Shown piece after piece: positions 1-8,870 of a stretch of 40,403 nt of DNA. This stretch comes from Clostridiales bacterium (GTDB lineage: Bacteria > Bacillota > Clostridia > Christensenellales > Aristaeellaceae): NCBI GenBank assembly GCA_015056415.1, contig SVGJ01000018.1, positions 1 through 40,403 on the forward strand. Reading direction: 5' to 3'. Position numbers and translations under genes: made by a program. Below the pieces are notes generated by a model. The model was not told where the DNA came from and ran no database searches. It worked only from the letters and a program-made list of their open reading frames with translations. Within the stretch, counting starts at the first letter, position 1. Every line of letters begins with the position of its first letter.

Positions 1-1419
<1,419 letters not shown>

Positions 1420-1427
1420 TCATATTC

Positions 1428-1460
1428 AGCGAAGCGGCCGAAAGGCCGCTTCGCTTTTTG
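1428..1460 (+). terminator. Intrinsic terminator of guaB
   Basis: A perfect 12-bp stem (1428-1439 with 1444-1455) closed by a GAAA tetraloop is followed by a T run. It begins nine bases after the guaB stop codon. Confidence 0.93.
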
Positions 1461-1495
1461 TTGCGACGGCGCCCGCGGCTTATGTTTCGTTTTTC

Positions 1496-1524
1496 TTGAA
1501 AAGCAACAAAAATTGGGATATAAT
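1496..1524 (+). promoter_or_regulatory. Promoter of the phosphatase-kinase operon
   Basis: TTGAAA (1496-1501), a 17-bp spacer and a perfect TATAAT (1519-1524). It lies between the guaB terminator and the PP2C gene, so the signalling cassette is an independent transcription unit with a leader of roughly 135 nt. Confidence 0.75.
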
Positions 1525-1529
1525 TTGAT

Positions 1530-1667
1530 GAAGGGATCAGGAGATACATCTTTATGGGGCGTGTTTCCCATAGGCGGATCCGTCAAAGATGCCCCAAGGA
1601 TGTTTCCTGTCAGGTAATGCCGGATACGATTGTTAACAGCGTTTGATGAGCTGAGGATGGATGAAAG
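1530..1667 (+). other. Structured 5' leader of the PP2C-kinase operon
   Basis: The region between the expected transcription start and the PP2C start codon has no convincing ORF. It contains nested complementarity: CATCTTT near 1547 pairs with AAAGATG near 1588, and enclosed within it TATGGG pairs with CCCATA around an 8-nt loop, next to a near-palindromic GGCGGATCCGTC. I do not recognise a riboswitch class. It may be an untranslated regulatory leader or only incidental pairing. Confidence 0.35.
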
Positions 1668-2627
1668 ATGAATTTCAATTGCATTGCTGAAATATGCTAC
1701 AAACCGCTGGGGGACTGCGGAGAGGACGCCTTTGCGTATGATGTTACACGCGGCGATATGCATACGCTAGCCGTGTTTGACGGATGCGGCGGCGCCGGCG
1801 CGTGGCGGTATCCGGAGTTCAGGGACGCGACGGGCGCGTTCGTTGCCGCGCAGACCATTTCGAGGCACTATCTCGATTGGTTTGATACGCTCAGGGGGGC
1901 GGATTTGAGGAACGCTGACGCACTGGCGGCCTCATTCCTCCAGAGCACGCAGAAGACCCTGGTTGGGCTGAAGAATTCCTGCCGGCCGATGGGCGTGGCC
2001 GGATCGCTGGTCAAGTCCTTCCCATGTACTGCCTCGGCCGCCATTGTTTCGGCGTATGACAACGGATCGATCATGCTGACTGCGCTGAACGTGGGCGATT
2101 CCCGGGTATACTGTCTGACGCCCGGAGAAGGCCTGGTTCAGCTGACGAAGGACGATTCCCGGGGCAACCCGGATCCACTGGACAGCCTGCGGGACAATGC
2201 GCCCCTGTCCAACCTTCTGAATGCCGACAAGCCGTATAAGGTCAGAACCAATCAGATCGTTATCGCCCAGCCATGCGCTGTGATCTGCGCGACAGACGGC
2301 GTCTTTGGCTTTGTCCGCTCGCCCATGGATTTTGAGTTTATGCTGCTGGACGCCCTGGAGAAGGCCGGATCCATCCATGAGTTTGAGGAGCTGTTTCGGC
2401 AGGCGGTCGTCGAGCTGACAGGCGATGACAGCGTCTGTCTGGCGGCCTTCTATGGCTGGGGAAGCTATAACATGATCAAGCGGGATATGGCCAGGCGGTA
2501 TGCGTATATGCAGGGCATCATGCGCTCGCTGGCCCTTGCCGCCCGTGAAAACCGGGAGGAAGCGGCGATCCGGGAATGCTGGGAGAGCTATAAGCGCCAG
2601 ACAGTCTACAGCGAGATGCAGGAGTAA
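1668..2627 (+). CDS. PP2C-family serine/threonine protein phosphatase
   Basis: A 319-aa soluble metal-dependent phosphatase, predicted to reverse phosphorylation by the kinase encoded immediately downstream. PP2C motifs occur in order: GED at 18-20 (metal ligand), DGCGG at 38-42 (for the usual DGMGG), GDSR at 143-146, TDG at 209-211 (for SDG) and GDDS at 252-255 (for the DN motif). The metal-binding aspartates are therefore kept, so it is probably active. No signal peptide or membrane segment. A helical extension of about 55 residues follows the catalytic domain. The start at 1668 has GAGG about 11 nt upstream; the ATG at 1661 is out of frame. The kinase starts 5 nt after the stop, so they are almost surely co-translated. 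The substrate cannot be told from sequence. Confidence 0.88.
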   Translation: MNFNCIAEICYKPLGDCGEDAFAYDVTRGDMHTLAVFDGCGGAGAWRYPEFRDATGAFVAAQTISRHYLDWFDTLRGADLRNADALAASFLQSTQKTLVGLKNSCRPMGVAGSLVKSFPCTASAAIVSAYDNGSIMLTALNVGDSRVYCLTPGEGLVQLTKDDSRGNPDPLDSLRDNAPLSNLLNADKPYKVRTNQIVIAQPCAVICATDGVFGFVRSPMDFEFMLLDALEKAGSIHEFEELFRQAVVELTGDDSVCLAAFYGWGSYNMIKRDMARRYAYMQGIMRSLALAARENREEAAIRECWESYKRQTVYSEMQE

Positions 2628-2632
2628 GGAAG

Positions 2633-4375
2633 ATGAATAACATTGGTTTGTATGAGCAGATAACGCCCTTTACCAATGAGCGCGCCGGAACAGCGGAATG
2701 GTGCGTCGCTACAAAGGATGGGAAAAAGTACTTTGTAAAGAAATTACAAAGTCCTGTTTACCCGTCCAAGAGACTGGGACTTTCTGAGGAAAAGTACCAA
2801 GCGCGTGTGATTAAGTTCCATTCAACCGAAAGAACGGTCAAATCGTTGTATCAGCTTCTGGAAAGGCATAATACCTCAGGCACACTAATCATTCCGGTTG
2901 ATGTGATGAGTTATCAGTATCATCTCTGCACGGTGGCGGAATATGTTGCGGGCAATGTTGCCCCAGAACAGGTATGCCGGCTGTCTGAATGGCAGCGCGT
3001 TGTTTTGATGCGAACCCTTACGTTGGCGTTGATGAATGTGCATGAAGCCGGTGTGGTTCATAGCGATCTGAAGCCGGAAAACGTACTCATTACGCAAAAC
3101 GCGGATAACGGCAGTTGTATGCTGAAGCTGATTGATTTTGACGGTAGCTTTATGGTCTCTTCTCCGCCGGAAGAAATTACGGGCGATCTTGCTTACTTTG
3201 CACCGGAAATCTATGCTTCCGCTGCTGAGCCCGGTATCCGGCTGGATCAGAAGATTGATGTATTCGCACTGGGCATTATTTTCCATGTGTTCTGGACGGG
3301 AAAACGCCCGAGCGTGGACGTAGGGAAAACCATTGGCGAAACCGTACTGAACGGTGGGATGGTAAGGCTGGATCCATCTCTTCCCGCCTCTTTGCGCACG
3401 ATCATTGAGCATGCGCTTTTTGCCGATCCCAAGCAGAGAATCACGCTGCAGATGGTTTATGACATTCTTGCGAGATTGCTGGAAGACTATCCGGTCAAAC
3501 TAATCAATCTACAGGCGAAAGCCGTGTCCATGCCAGTAGCTCCGGCCAAATCTGCTCCTGCGCCCGCTGCTCCTGCAAAGAAGCCTGCTGCGGCGCCTGC
3601 GGCAAGGCTCGTGGAACCGTCAAAAGAAGTGGCAGCGGTGGATGTGATTTGCCGTACTCGCCGGGGTAAGGTGCTTTATAGAAAGACGGAAACAATTCCC
3701 TGTGGTGAGGAAATGGTCATCCATGCTCCGATGATTCGGGGATATATACTTGCCAATGATAATTGTGAGGTCATGGTGTCGGTCGACTCCAGTGGCAAGC
3801 GAAGAAAAGATTGCACATTTATTTATAAGGACGAAGATATTTCAGAAAGCCTGTCGTTGTGTTTCAATATGCTTCTATGTGGAGCGCTGTTTTTGCTGCT
3901 TGTACCCAGATTGTTTGCGGCATTTGGTGTATGGTCGGTGGCAGATTCTATTAAGGATTTGACGCCCGTTTATTCAATGGTATTCAAAGACCATGCGCAG
4001 ATGATCGAAAAGGCGGCTTCATCGGACACGATCGTTATGTCGGAGTCCTCATTTTTCGCGAAAAAACCGGCTTGCAAACGGAAGGTCGGTGGAGTATCTT
4101 CCGCGAGTATACGCTATCTCAAATTTGTTCCGGAGGAATCAGGCTATTATACGTATACAGCAAAGGGATGGTATAGTGAGGAGACCAACACGCGTGGATA
4201 CGTTTGCGATGCGAAGAAATCCATTATGAAGGTTGATACAGGGTCTGATGGTGAGCCGTTTGAAATAGAACAATACTTTGCGAAAGGTAAAACATATTAT
4301 TTAGGCGTTGCGTTTATATATCCTCCGGCCGACGGAGAATACGGCGAAACAAACATAGCGCTTATACTGGAATAA
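2633..4375 (+). CDS. Membrane-anchored variant Ser/Thr protein kinase
   Basis: A 580-aa Hanks-type kinase. The kinase domain spans about residues 10-285: the likely ATP lysine is in YFVKKL (33-38), the catalytic loop is HSDLKPEN (143-150), the magnesium loop is DFD (168-170) rather than DFG, APE is at 190-192 and the conserved late Arg at 269. The arginine before the catalytic Asp is a serine, making it a non-RD kinase, and no clear glycine-rich loop is present. An Ala/Pro linker (300-325), a small basic beta-rich region (337-403) and one membrane segment (about 409-435) follow, then a region of about 140 residues predicted outside the cell. The gene is visibly richer in A+T than its neighbours, suggesting acquisition. 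DFD-type kinases paired with PP2C occur in TerY-associated triads (family knowledge), but no VWA gene is seen here. Confidence 0.88.
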   Translation: MNNIGLYEQITPFTNERAGTAEWCVATKDGKKYFVKKLQSPVYPSKRLGLSEEKYQARVIKFHSTERTVKSLYQLLERHNTSGTLIIPVDVMSYQYHLCTVAEYVAGNVAPEQVCRLSEWQRVVLMRTLTLALMNVHEAGVVHSDLKPENVLITQNADNGSCMLKLIDFDGSFMVSSPPEEITGDLAYFAPEIYASAAEPGIRLDQKIDVFALGIIFHVFWTGKRPSVDVGKTIGETVLNGGMVRLDPSLPASLRTIIEHALFADPKQRITLQMVYDILARLLEDYPVKLINLQAKAVSMPVAPAKSAPAPAAPAKKPAAAPAARLVEPSKEVAAVDVICRTRRGKVLYRKTETIPCGEEMVIHAPMIRGYILANDNCEVMVSVDSSGKRRKDCTFIYKDEDISESLSLCFNMLLCGALFLLLVPRLFAAFGVWSVADSIKDLTPVYSMVFKDHAQMIEKAASSDTIVMSESSFFAKKPACKRKVGGVSSASIRYLKFVPEESGYYTYTAKGWYSEETNTRGYVCDAKKSIMKVDTGSDGEPFEIEQYFAKGKTYYLGVAFIYPPADGEYGETNIALILE

Positions 4376-4412
4376 CTCACGCCGAACGAAGATTGCTCAG
4401 GGAGGAATGAAT

Positions 4413-5237
4413 ATGTTTTGCAAATATTGCGGCCATTCTTTGCAGGGGACGTATTGCCCGGCCTGCGGGAAGGAAACGGTTCTGGTTAAACGGAGCGCCG
4501 AGCTGGAGACGCTGATGTCGCCAAAGACCGCGCCTGAAAAAACTTATCAGGAGGGCCTGCAGGAAGGGTACAGGAATGGCGTCAAGGAAGGATATCGCAA
4601 GGGATATGACGAGGGCACGAGCGCTTCGGCCGTGGTAAGAGAAGCGCCGGGCCATGACGGCGGGCCGCGGCATGGAAAGAAGCTCCTTGCCCTGTGCGCG
4701 ATCTTCTTCCTGGTGGGCGCCATACTCAGCGGCGTGGTGTTCAATGGCCTGGGCTACAGGCGGGGAGAATCGGCAGGGAAGGCCGCGGGCAGGCAGGAGG
4801 CGCAGGAGGAAGCTTCACGGAATTATCTGCCCCTGCTTGAGGAGCGGTACGCCCAGGGCGTTGAGGATGGCAAGCGGATCGGATATGAACAGGGCGTTGC
4901 CGAAACGGAAAGCAGGTATGGAATCAATACGGCTGAGCCTGACGGGAAAAACGACGGACAGGAGGAGCCGGTATTGTTTTCCCGCAGCGTGAATAACGGC
5001 ACAACGCAGGCCCCCTCGGAGGAGGTCAAAAAGATCCAGGCGCGGCTGATCGCGCTGGGATACCTGAAGGATCAGGCGGATGGCGTGTACGGAAGCAAAA
5101 CGGAGAACGCGGTGAAGCAATTTCAAAGCGCCAACGGTCTGCCTGAGACCGGTGAGGTCGATAAGAAAACCTACGATATGCTGTTTTCGGATGAGGAGCC
5201 GGTGCTGCTGACGACACACACTGACCTGCTTGTCTGA
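4413..5237 (+). CDS. Zinc-ribbon, glycine-repeat, transmembrane, peptidoglycan-binding protein
   Basis: A 274-aa single-pass membrane protein, third gene of the phosphatase-kinase operon. Order of parts: N-terminal zinc ribbon with CKYC (3-6) and CPAC (15-18); a helical stretch with glycine exactly every fourth residue at 48, 52, 56, 60, 64 and 68; a membrane segment about 91-112; a second glycine-every-four stretch at 149, 153, 157 and 161; and a PG_binding_1 domain (about 203-258) with the family pattern LGY.....DG.YG..T..AV..FQ. The zinc ribbon should be cytosolic and the last domain in the wall. ATG 4413 is preferred over ATG 4407 because GGAGGA ends at 4406, giving a 6-nt spacer. Likely role: a wall-sensing or scaffolding partner of the kinase (inference). 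Confidence 0.82.
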   Translation: MFCKYCGHSLQGTYCPACGKETVLVKRSAELETLMSPKTAPEKTYQEGLQEGYRNGVKEGYRKGYDEGTSASAVVREAPGHDGGPRHGKKLLALCAIFFLVGAILSGVVFNGLGYRRGESAGKAAGRQEAQEEASRNYLPLLEERYAQGVEDGKRIGYEQGVAETESRYGINTAEPDGKNDGQEEPVLFSRSVNNGTTQAPSEEVKKIQARLIALGYLKDQADGVYGSKTENAVKQFQSANGLPETGEVDKKTYDMLFSDEEPVLLTTHTDLLV

Positions 5238-5251
5238 GGACGTTGACAATC

Positions 5252-5298
5252 GCACAGCAAAAAAGCCCGGGCGGTGGCGCCTGGGCTTTTTGCTGTGC
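5252..5298. terminator. Bidirectional terminator between the zinc-ribbon gene and hflX
   Basis: A long inverted repeat, GCACAGCAAAAAAGCCCGGG pairing with the arm ending in GGGCTTTTTGCTGTGC, with T-rich sequence inside both arms. It lies between two convergent genes, 14 nt after one stop and just beyond the other, so it can serve both strands. Confidence 0.85.
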
Positions 5299-5299
5299 A

Positions 5300-7060
5300 T
5301 TACTTTTTCAGAATATCCGGGCCGTATTTGCTCACCAGACGGTCACGGTCGGCCTGACCGATGATCATGGTCAGCTCGGTGCCGGTATCGGTGTGGTTCT
5401 CGCTGATGACCCGGCCCAGCGGGCGGATCTGCCCCAGCAGGCCATACTGGCTGAAGGGCAGGAAGAAGGTCACCGGGGCGTAGGTCTTCTGCAGCTCGGC
5501 GGCGATGCGGGCGGAAAGCTCATCCAGCCCCTCGCCGGTCCTTGCGGAGACCATCACAGCGCCGGGAAGCGCGGGAACGGCGGCGCCCAGGTCGCACTTG
5601 TTGATGACCTCGATCCGGGGCTGCTCGGTGGCGCCCAGCTCGGCAAGTACTTGCTCCACGGTCTCGTGCTGCTTGAGCATTTCTTCGGAGGCGCCGTCGG
5701 ACACGATGATGAGCACATCGGCCAGGGCGGCCTCGTCCAGGGTGGAGCGGAAGGCACTGACCAGGGCATGGGGCAGCTTGCGGATGAAGCCAACGGTATC
5801 CACCAGCAGGAACGGGGTGTGCTCGGCGGTTTCGATGCGGCGGGAAACGGCGTCCAGCGTAGCAAAAAGCTGATCCTGCACGTAAACATCCGCGCCGGTC
5901 ATGCGGTTGAGCAGGGTGGATTTGCCCGCGTTGGTGTAGCCCACCAGCGCCACCACGGGGATCTCGTTGCGTTCGCGGCTCTTGCGGCGCAATTCACGCT
6001 GCTTCTCCATGCCCTCCAGGCGGCGGCGCAGCTCGGTCATGCGCTCACGGATACGGCGGCGGTTCATTTCCAGCTTGGATTCGCCGGGGCCGCGGGTACC
6101 GATGCCGCCGGCCAGACGGCTCAGCACCAGACCCTGGCCGATCAGACGGGTGGACTGGTACTGCAGCTGGGCCAGCTCCACCTGCAATTTGCCCTCGGCA
6201 CTGGAGGCGCGCTGGGCGAAAATATCCAGGATCAGCGTGGTGCGGTCAACTACCTTCACATGGAGAATGTCCTCCAGGTTGCGCACCTGAATGCCGGTGA
6301 GCTCCTCATCGAAGATGCACACGTCGGCCTCCAGGGCCTGCACCTGGCGGCAGAGCTCGTCGGCGCGGCCGCGGCCGATGAACAGCGCGGTATCGGGCTT
6401 ATCACGCTTCTGCAGGAAGGAGCCTACCACCTCGGCTCCGGCGGTGTCCGCCAGGCGGGCCAATTCGGCCAGGGACTCCTCGCTCTCAATGCCCATGAGC
6501 ACCGCACGCTCCTTCAGTCCGTGCTGCTTCTCCTGCTCCCCCCAGCCGACGATCTTGTCGCTCAGGTAGATCTGCTCAAGCCACGCTTCGTCCGGCGTGC
6601 GGTACCAGCGGGCGGGCTCGTCCATGAGAATGCCGGCGTTCTCGCCCAGGAAAGCCGCTTGCACGAAGGTAGGCTCGCCGTCCTTGCAGCCGATGGCGGC
6701 CATGGCGTCGTAGCGGAAGGCGCGCAGGGCGCTGAGATCCACGTCGCTCAGGCGACCGTCGCCATTGGGATGCGTGTGGACGCACCGTACGCAGCTCAGG
6801 CGCTGGGCGTTGCGGCGCAGGCGATAGTCGCGGAGCTCCACGTCCTTATCGGTGCCGACGGACACGTCCACCACCTCGCCGTCGCGGGTGATATATAGGG
6901 CGATCTCGCGGTTCATGATCTGGGTGAACCTGGCCAGCAGCTGCATCAGCTCCCGGGGCAGGAACACGTCCCCATCCACCTCATAAAGGTAAAGCTGGCT
7001 CAGCGAGGCGATCAGCGAATCGCGCAGGCCGGTCAGATTGCCATGTACTTCCTGTTTCAT
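5300..7060 (-). CDS. hflX: GTPase HflX, long form with N-terminal JAMM-like region
   Basis: A 586-aa ribosome-associated GTPase that splits stalled or stress-damaged 70S ribosomes. The HflX body (about 165-586) shows the glycine-rich IGTRGPGESKLE segment, G1 GYTNAGKST (374-382), G3 DTVGF (421-425) and G4 NKCD (487-490), with a C-terminal domain after 525. The first about 150 residues are an extra domain with HTHP (95-98) and S105/D108, matching the JAMM metal motif HxHP-x6-SxxD as in RadC; Glu52 is a candidate for the catalytic Glu. The start at 7060 is chosen because its ATG overlaps the stop of the upstream acetyltransferase (ATGA) and has AGGAAG at good spacing; the upstream in-frame ATG at 7081 has no ribosome site. 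Confidence 0.93.
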   Translation of the reverse strand: MKQEVHGNLTGLRDSLIASLSQLYLYEVDGDVFLPRELMQLLARFTQIMNREIALYITRDGEVVDVSVGTDKDVELRDYRLRRNAQRLSCVRCVHTHPNGDGRLSDVDLSALRAFRYDAMAAIGCKDGEPTFVQAAFLGENAGILMDEPARWYRTPDEAWLEQIYLSDKIVGWGEQEKQHGLKERAVLMGIESEESLAELARLADTAGAEVVGSFLQKRDKPDTALFIGRGRADELCRQVQALEADVCIFDEELTGIQVRNLEDILHVKVVDRTTLILDIFAQRASSAEGKLQVELAQLQYQSTRLIGQGLVLSRLAGGIGTRGPGESKLEMNRRRIRERMTELRRRLEGMEKQRELRRKSRERNEIPVVALVGYTNAGKSTLLNRMTGADVYVQDQLFATLDAVSRRIETAEHTPFLLVDTVGFIRKLPHALVSAFRSTLDEAALADVLIIVSDGASEEMLKQHETVEQVLAELGATEQPRIEVINKCDLGAAVPALPGAVMVSARTGEGLDELSARIAAELQKTYAPVTFFLPFSQYGLLGQIRPLGRVISENHTDTGTELTMIIGQADRDRLVSKYGPDILKK

Positions 7061-7572
7061 GATCTTCCTTTCTGCGGCCATACATAGCGCCGCACGGCTC
7101 TGGGCTGGCCCTGATAGCCGGCCACACCCTTGAAATCAAGCGCAAAGCCGCACTTCTCCAGCACCCGCTGGGAGGCGATGTTCTCCTCCAGCACGATGCC
7201 GTCGATGCGGTCGGTTTTCAGCTTGTCCACAATGAAGGGGAGAAATGCCCGCAGCGCTTCGGTGGCGTAGCCCTTGCCGGTGTGGGCCCTGGCGATGTGG
7301 TAGCCCACCTCCCAGCCGCGTTCAGCCATGCAGGCCTGCACATAGCCGATGTTCTCGCCCGTTTTGGTCAGCAGGGGATAAAGGTATGGGCCATCGCTGC
7401 CTTTGCCGGCTTCCATCAGGAATGCCACGACTGCCTGGGCTTCCTCCAGGGTGTCAAAGACCTCGTCGGGGACAAAGCGGCGGTTGTCCTCATCCTGCGA
7501 ATTGCGCAGGATATCCCCGGCCATATCGGCGGTGAGCTCTGTGATGACAAGCCTTTCAGTTTCCATGATCAT
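7057..7572 (-). CDS. GNAT-family N-acetyltransferase
   Basis: A 171-aa acetyl-CoA-dependent acetyltransferase of the RimJ/RimL-like type. It opens with the typical METERLVITEL, has the acetyl-CoA-binding ARAHTGKGYATEAL (R/Q-x-x-G-x-G/A signature) and the late NIASQRVLEKCGF segment diagnostic of this subfamily. ATG 7572 is used because a GGAGGGAGGA site lies 5-8 nt upstream; the farther in-frame start at 7611 would begin inside the promoter. Its stop overlaps the hflX start by four bases (ATGA), so the two are translated together and may act in the same ribosome- or stress-related process. Substrate unknown. Confidence 0.88.
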   Translation of the reverse strand: MIMETERLVITELTADMAGDILRNSQDEDNRRFVPDEVFDTLEEAQAVVAFLMEAGKGSDGPYLYPLLTKTGENIGYVQACMAERGWEVGYHIARAHTGKGYATEALRAFLPFIVDKLKTDRIDGIVLEENIASQRVLEKCGFALDFKGVAGYQGQPRAVRRYVWPQKGRS

Positions 7573-7599
7573 GCGGCATTCCTCCCTCCGTTCCCACGC

Positions 7600-7608
7600 A
7601 TTATAGCA
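7600..7608 (-). promoter_or_regulatory. Extended -10 promoter for the GNAT-hflX operon
   Basis: On the minus strand TGC-TATAAT forms an extended -10 element (TATAAT at 7605-7600) about 28 nt upstream of the chosen start. No good -35 is visible, which is acceptable with an extended -10. Confidence 0.6.
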
Positions 7609-7636
7609 CAAGCTGCCGACAAAAGAAAGCAGTTGC

Positions 7637-7665
7637 TTGCGTTCTTCCCCCGCACCTGATATAAT
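7637..7665 (+). promoter_or_regulatory. Promoter of the DUF5711-like gene
   Basis: TTGCGT (7637-7642), a 17-bp spacer and a perfect TATAAT (7660-7665), divergent from the GNAT promoter. The start codon follows at 7700. Confidence 0.75.
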
Positions 7666-7699
7666 AAAATCGAATCCTTATAAGCAAAGGAGACCCCTT

Positions 7700-8851
7700 A
7701 TGCAAGGCAAAGGCAAATCCATGTATAACGACCGTCAGGCCATGGACCTGCGCCGGCGCAGGCAGATCCGCAACTGGATCATCCTGATCGTGCTGGTGAT
7801 CGCCGCGTTCTTTGGCCTGCGTGTGCTGCGGAATATGGGCAAGACCACGGAGATCACCGCCGTTACCATGCCCTGCTATGCCACCCAGGATGTAACGCCC
7901 TTTGGCGACAGCGTGCTGTATTACGACGGCGCGTCCATCCACTGCCTGAGCTCCACCGGCTCGGTGAAGTGGTCCTTCCCGGTGGGCGGCGGCGCCACCT
8001 TCTCCGTATCGGAAAACTATATGGTGGTGTGGGTCGGAAGCCAGCTGTTCATCGTGGACAGGAACGGCCGTCCCTCCTATAACGAAAACATGGGCGCGGC
8101 GATCCAGTTTGCCCGGGTGGGCGAAAGCTATGCCGCCGTGGTCATCGGCGAGGATACGGCGCCTGAACTGATCATCAAGGATCTGCAGGGCTCCCAGCTG
8201 GATGATGAGGCCGAGGCTTTCTCCGGTATGCTGCTGCTGGATATGGGCTTCTATGGCGAAAAGGGCGAATATATGTGGACCCTGGCCATGGACGTCTATG
8301 GCACGGCGGTCAACACGGTGATGAACACCTTCCAGGTGGGCAAGATGAACACCGGCGAGGTCTCGCTGGGCGAAAGCCTGACCTACAAGGTGCTCTTTGA
8401 GGACAACAAGCTGCGTGTGTTTACCACCCAGCAGATGTACACCTATGACTACAAGGCTGTGCAGGATGTGAACAGCACCATGCTGGTCTACGGCTGGAAG
8501 CTGATCGACCAGTACATCCCCAGCCGGGGCAGCGCCAGTATGCTGCTGGCGCCTACCTCCCAGACCAGCTCCGGCAATACCATTACCGAGCTGCGCATCC
8601 TTTCCGGTACGCTGGACCGGCGCTATACGCTGCCCAGCGCCTGTGTTGGCGCCGCGGTGCAGGGCAAGAATATCTATGCCTTCTCGCCGGAATATCTCTA
8701 CCGGGCCGACATCGACAGCCAGCGCTTCTATGGTTATGCGCTGCCCCTGCCCGAGGGCGTGACGGCGGATGGCTTCATCGGCCTGACCAGCAATGGCCGC
8801 GCGCTTTTGACCAACGGCGATACAGTTTACTCTGTGGCGCTTCCCCGATAA
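7700..8851 (+). CDS. DUF5711-like membrane-anchored beta-propeller protein
   Basis: A 383-aa protein of unknown function. After a basic N-terminus (DLRRRRQIR) one membrane segment (about 32-50) is followed by a region predicted outside the cell, with repeated beta-strand units such as SVLYYDGASIHCLSSTG and QLFIVDRNGR typical of PQQ/WD-like propellers. The overall pattern matches clostridial proteins labelled DUF5711 as I remember them. Start 7700 has AAAGGAG upstream with about 8 nt spacing; the longer in-frame start at 7637 would lie on the promoter. The next gene starts 19 nt after the stop, so they are probably co-transcribed. No catalytic motif is seen; a binding or scaffolding role is plausible. 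Confidence 0.72.
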   Translation: MQGKGKSMYNDRQAMDLRRRRQIRNWIILIVLVIAAFFGLRVLRNMGKTTEITAVTMPCYATQDVTPFGDSVLYYDGASIHCLSSTGSVKWSFPVGGGATFSVSENYMVVWVGSQLFIVDRNGRPSYNENMGAAIQFARVGESYAAVVIGEDTAPELIIKDLQGSQLDDEAEAFSGMLLLDMGFYGEKGEYMWTLAMDVYGTAVNTVMNTFQVGKMNTGEVSLGESLTYKVLFEDNKLRVFTTQQMYTYDYKAVQDVNSTMLVYGWKLIDQYIPSRGSASMLLAPTSQTSSGNTITELRILSGTLDRRYTLPSACVGAAVQGKNIYAFSPEYLYRADIDSQRFYGYALPLPEGVTADGFIGLTSNGRALLTNGDTVYSVALPR

Positions 8852-8870
8852 ACGCAAGGAGGAATGACGG

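Noticed and set aside
5243..6898. Long plus-strand frame opposite hflX
   Set aside because: It is antisense to a certain GTPase gene, overlaps a terminator and translates to Ala/Gly/His/Leu-rich sequence without any domain, as expected from GC-rich codon bias.
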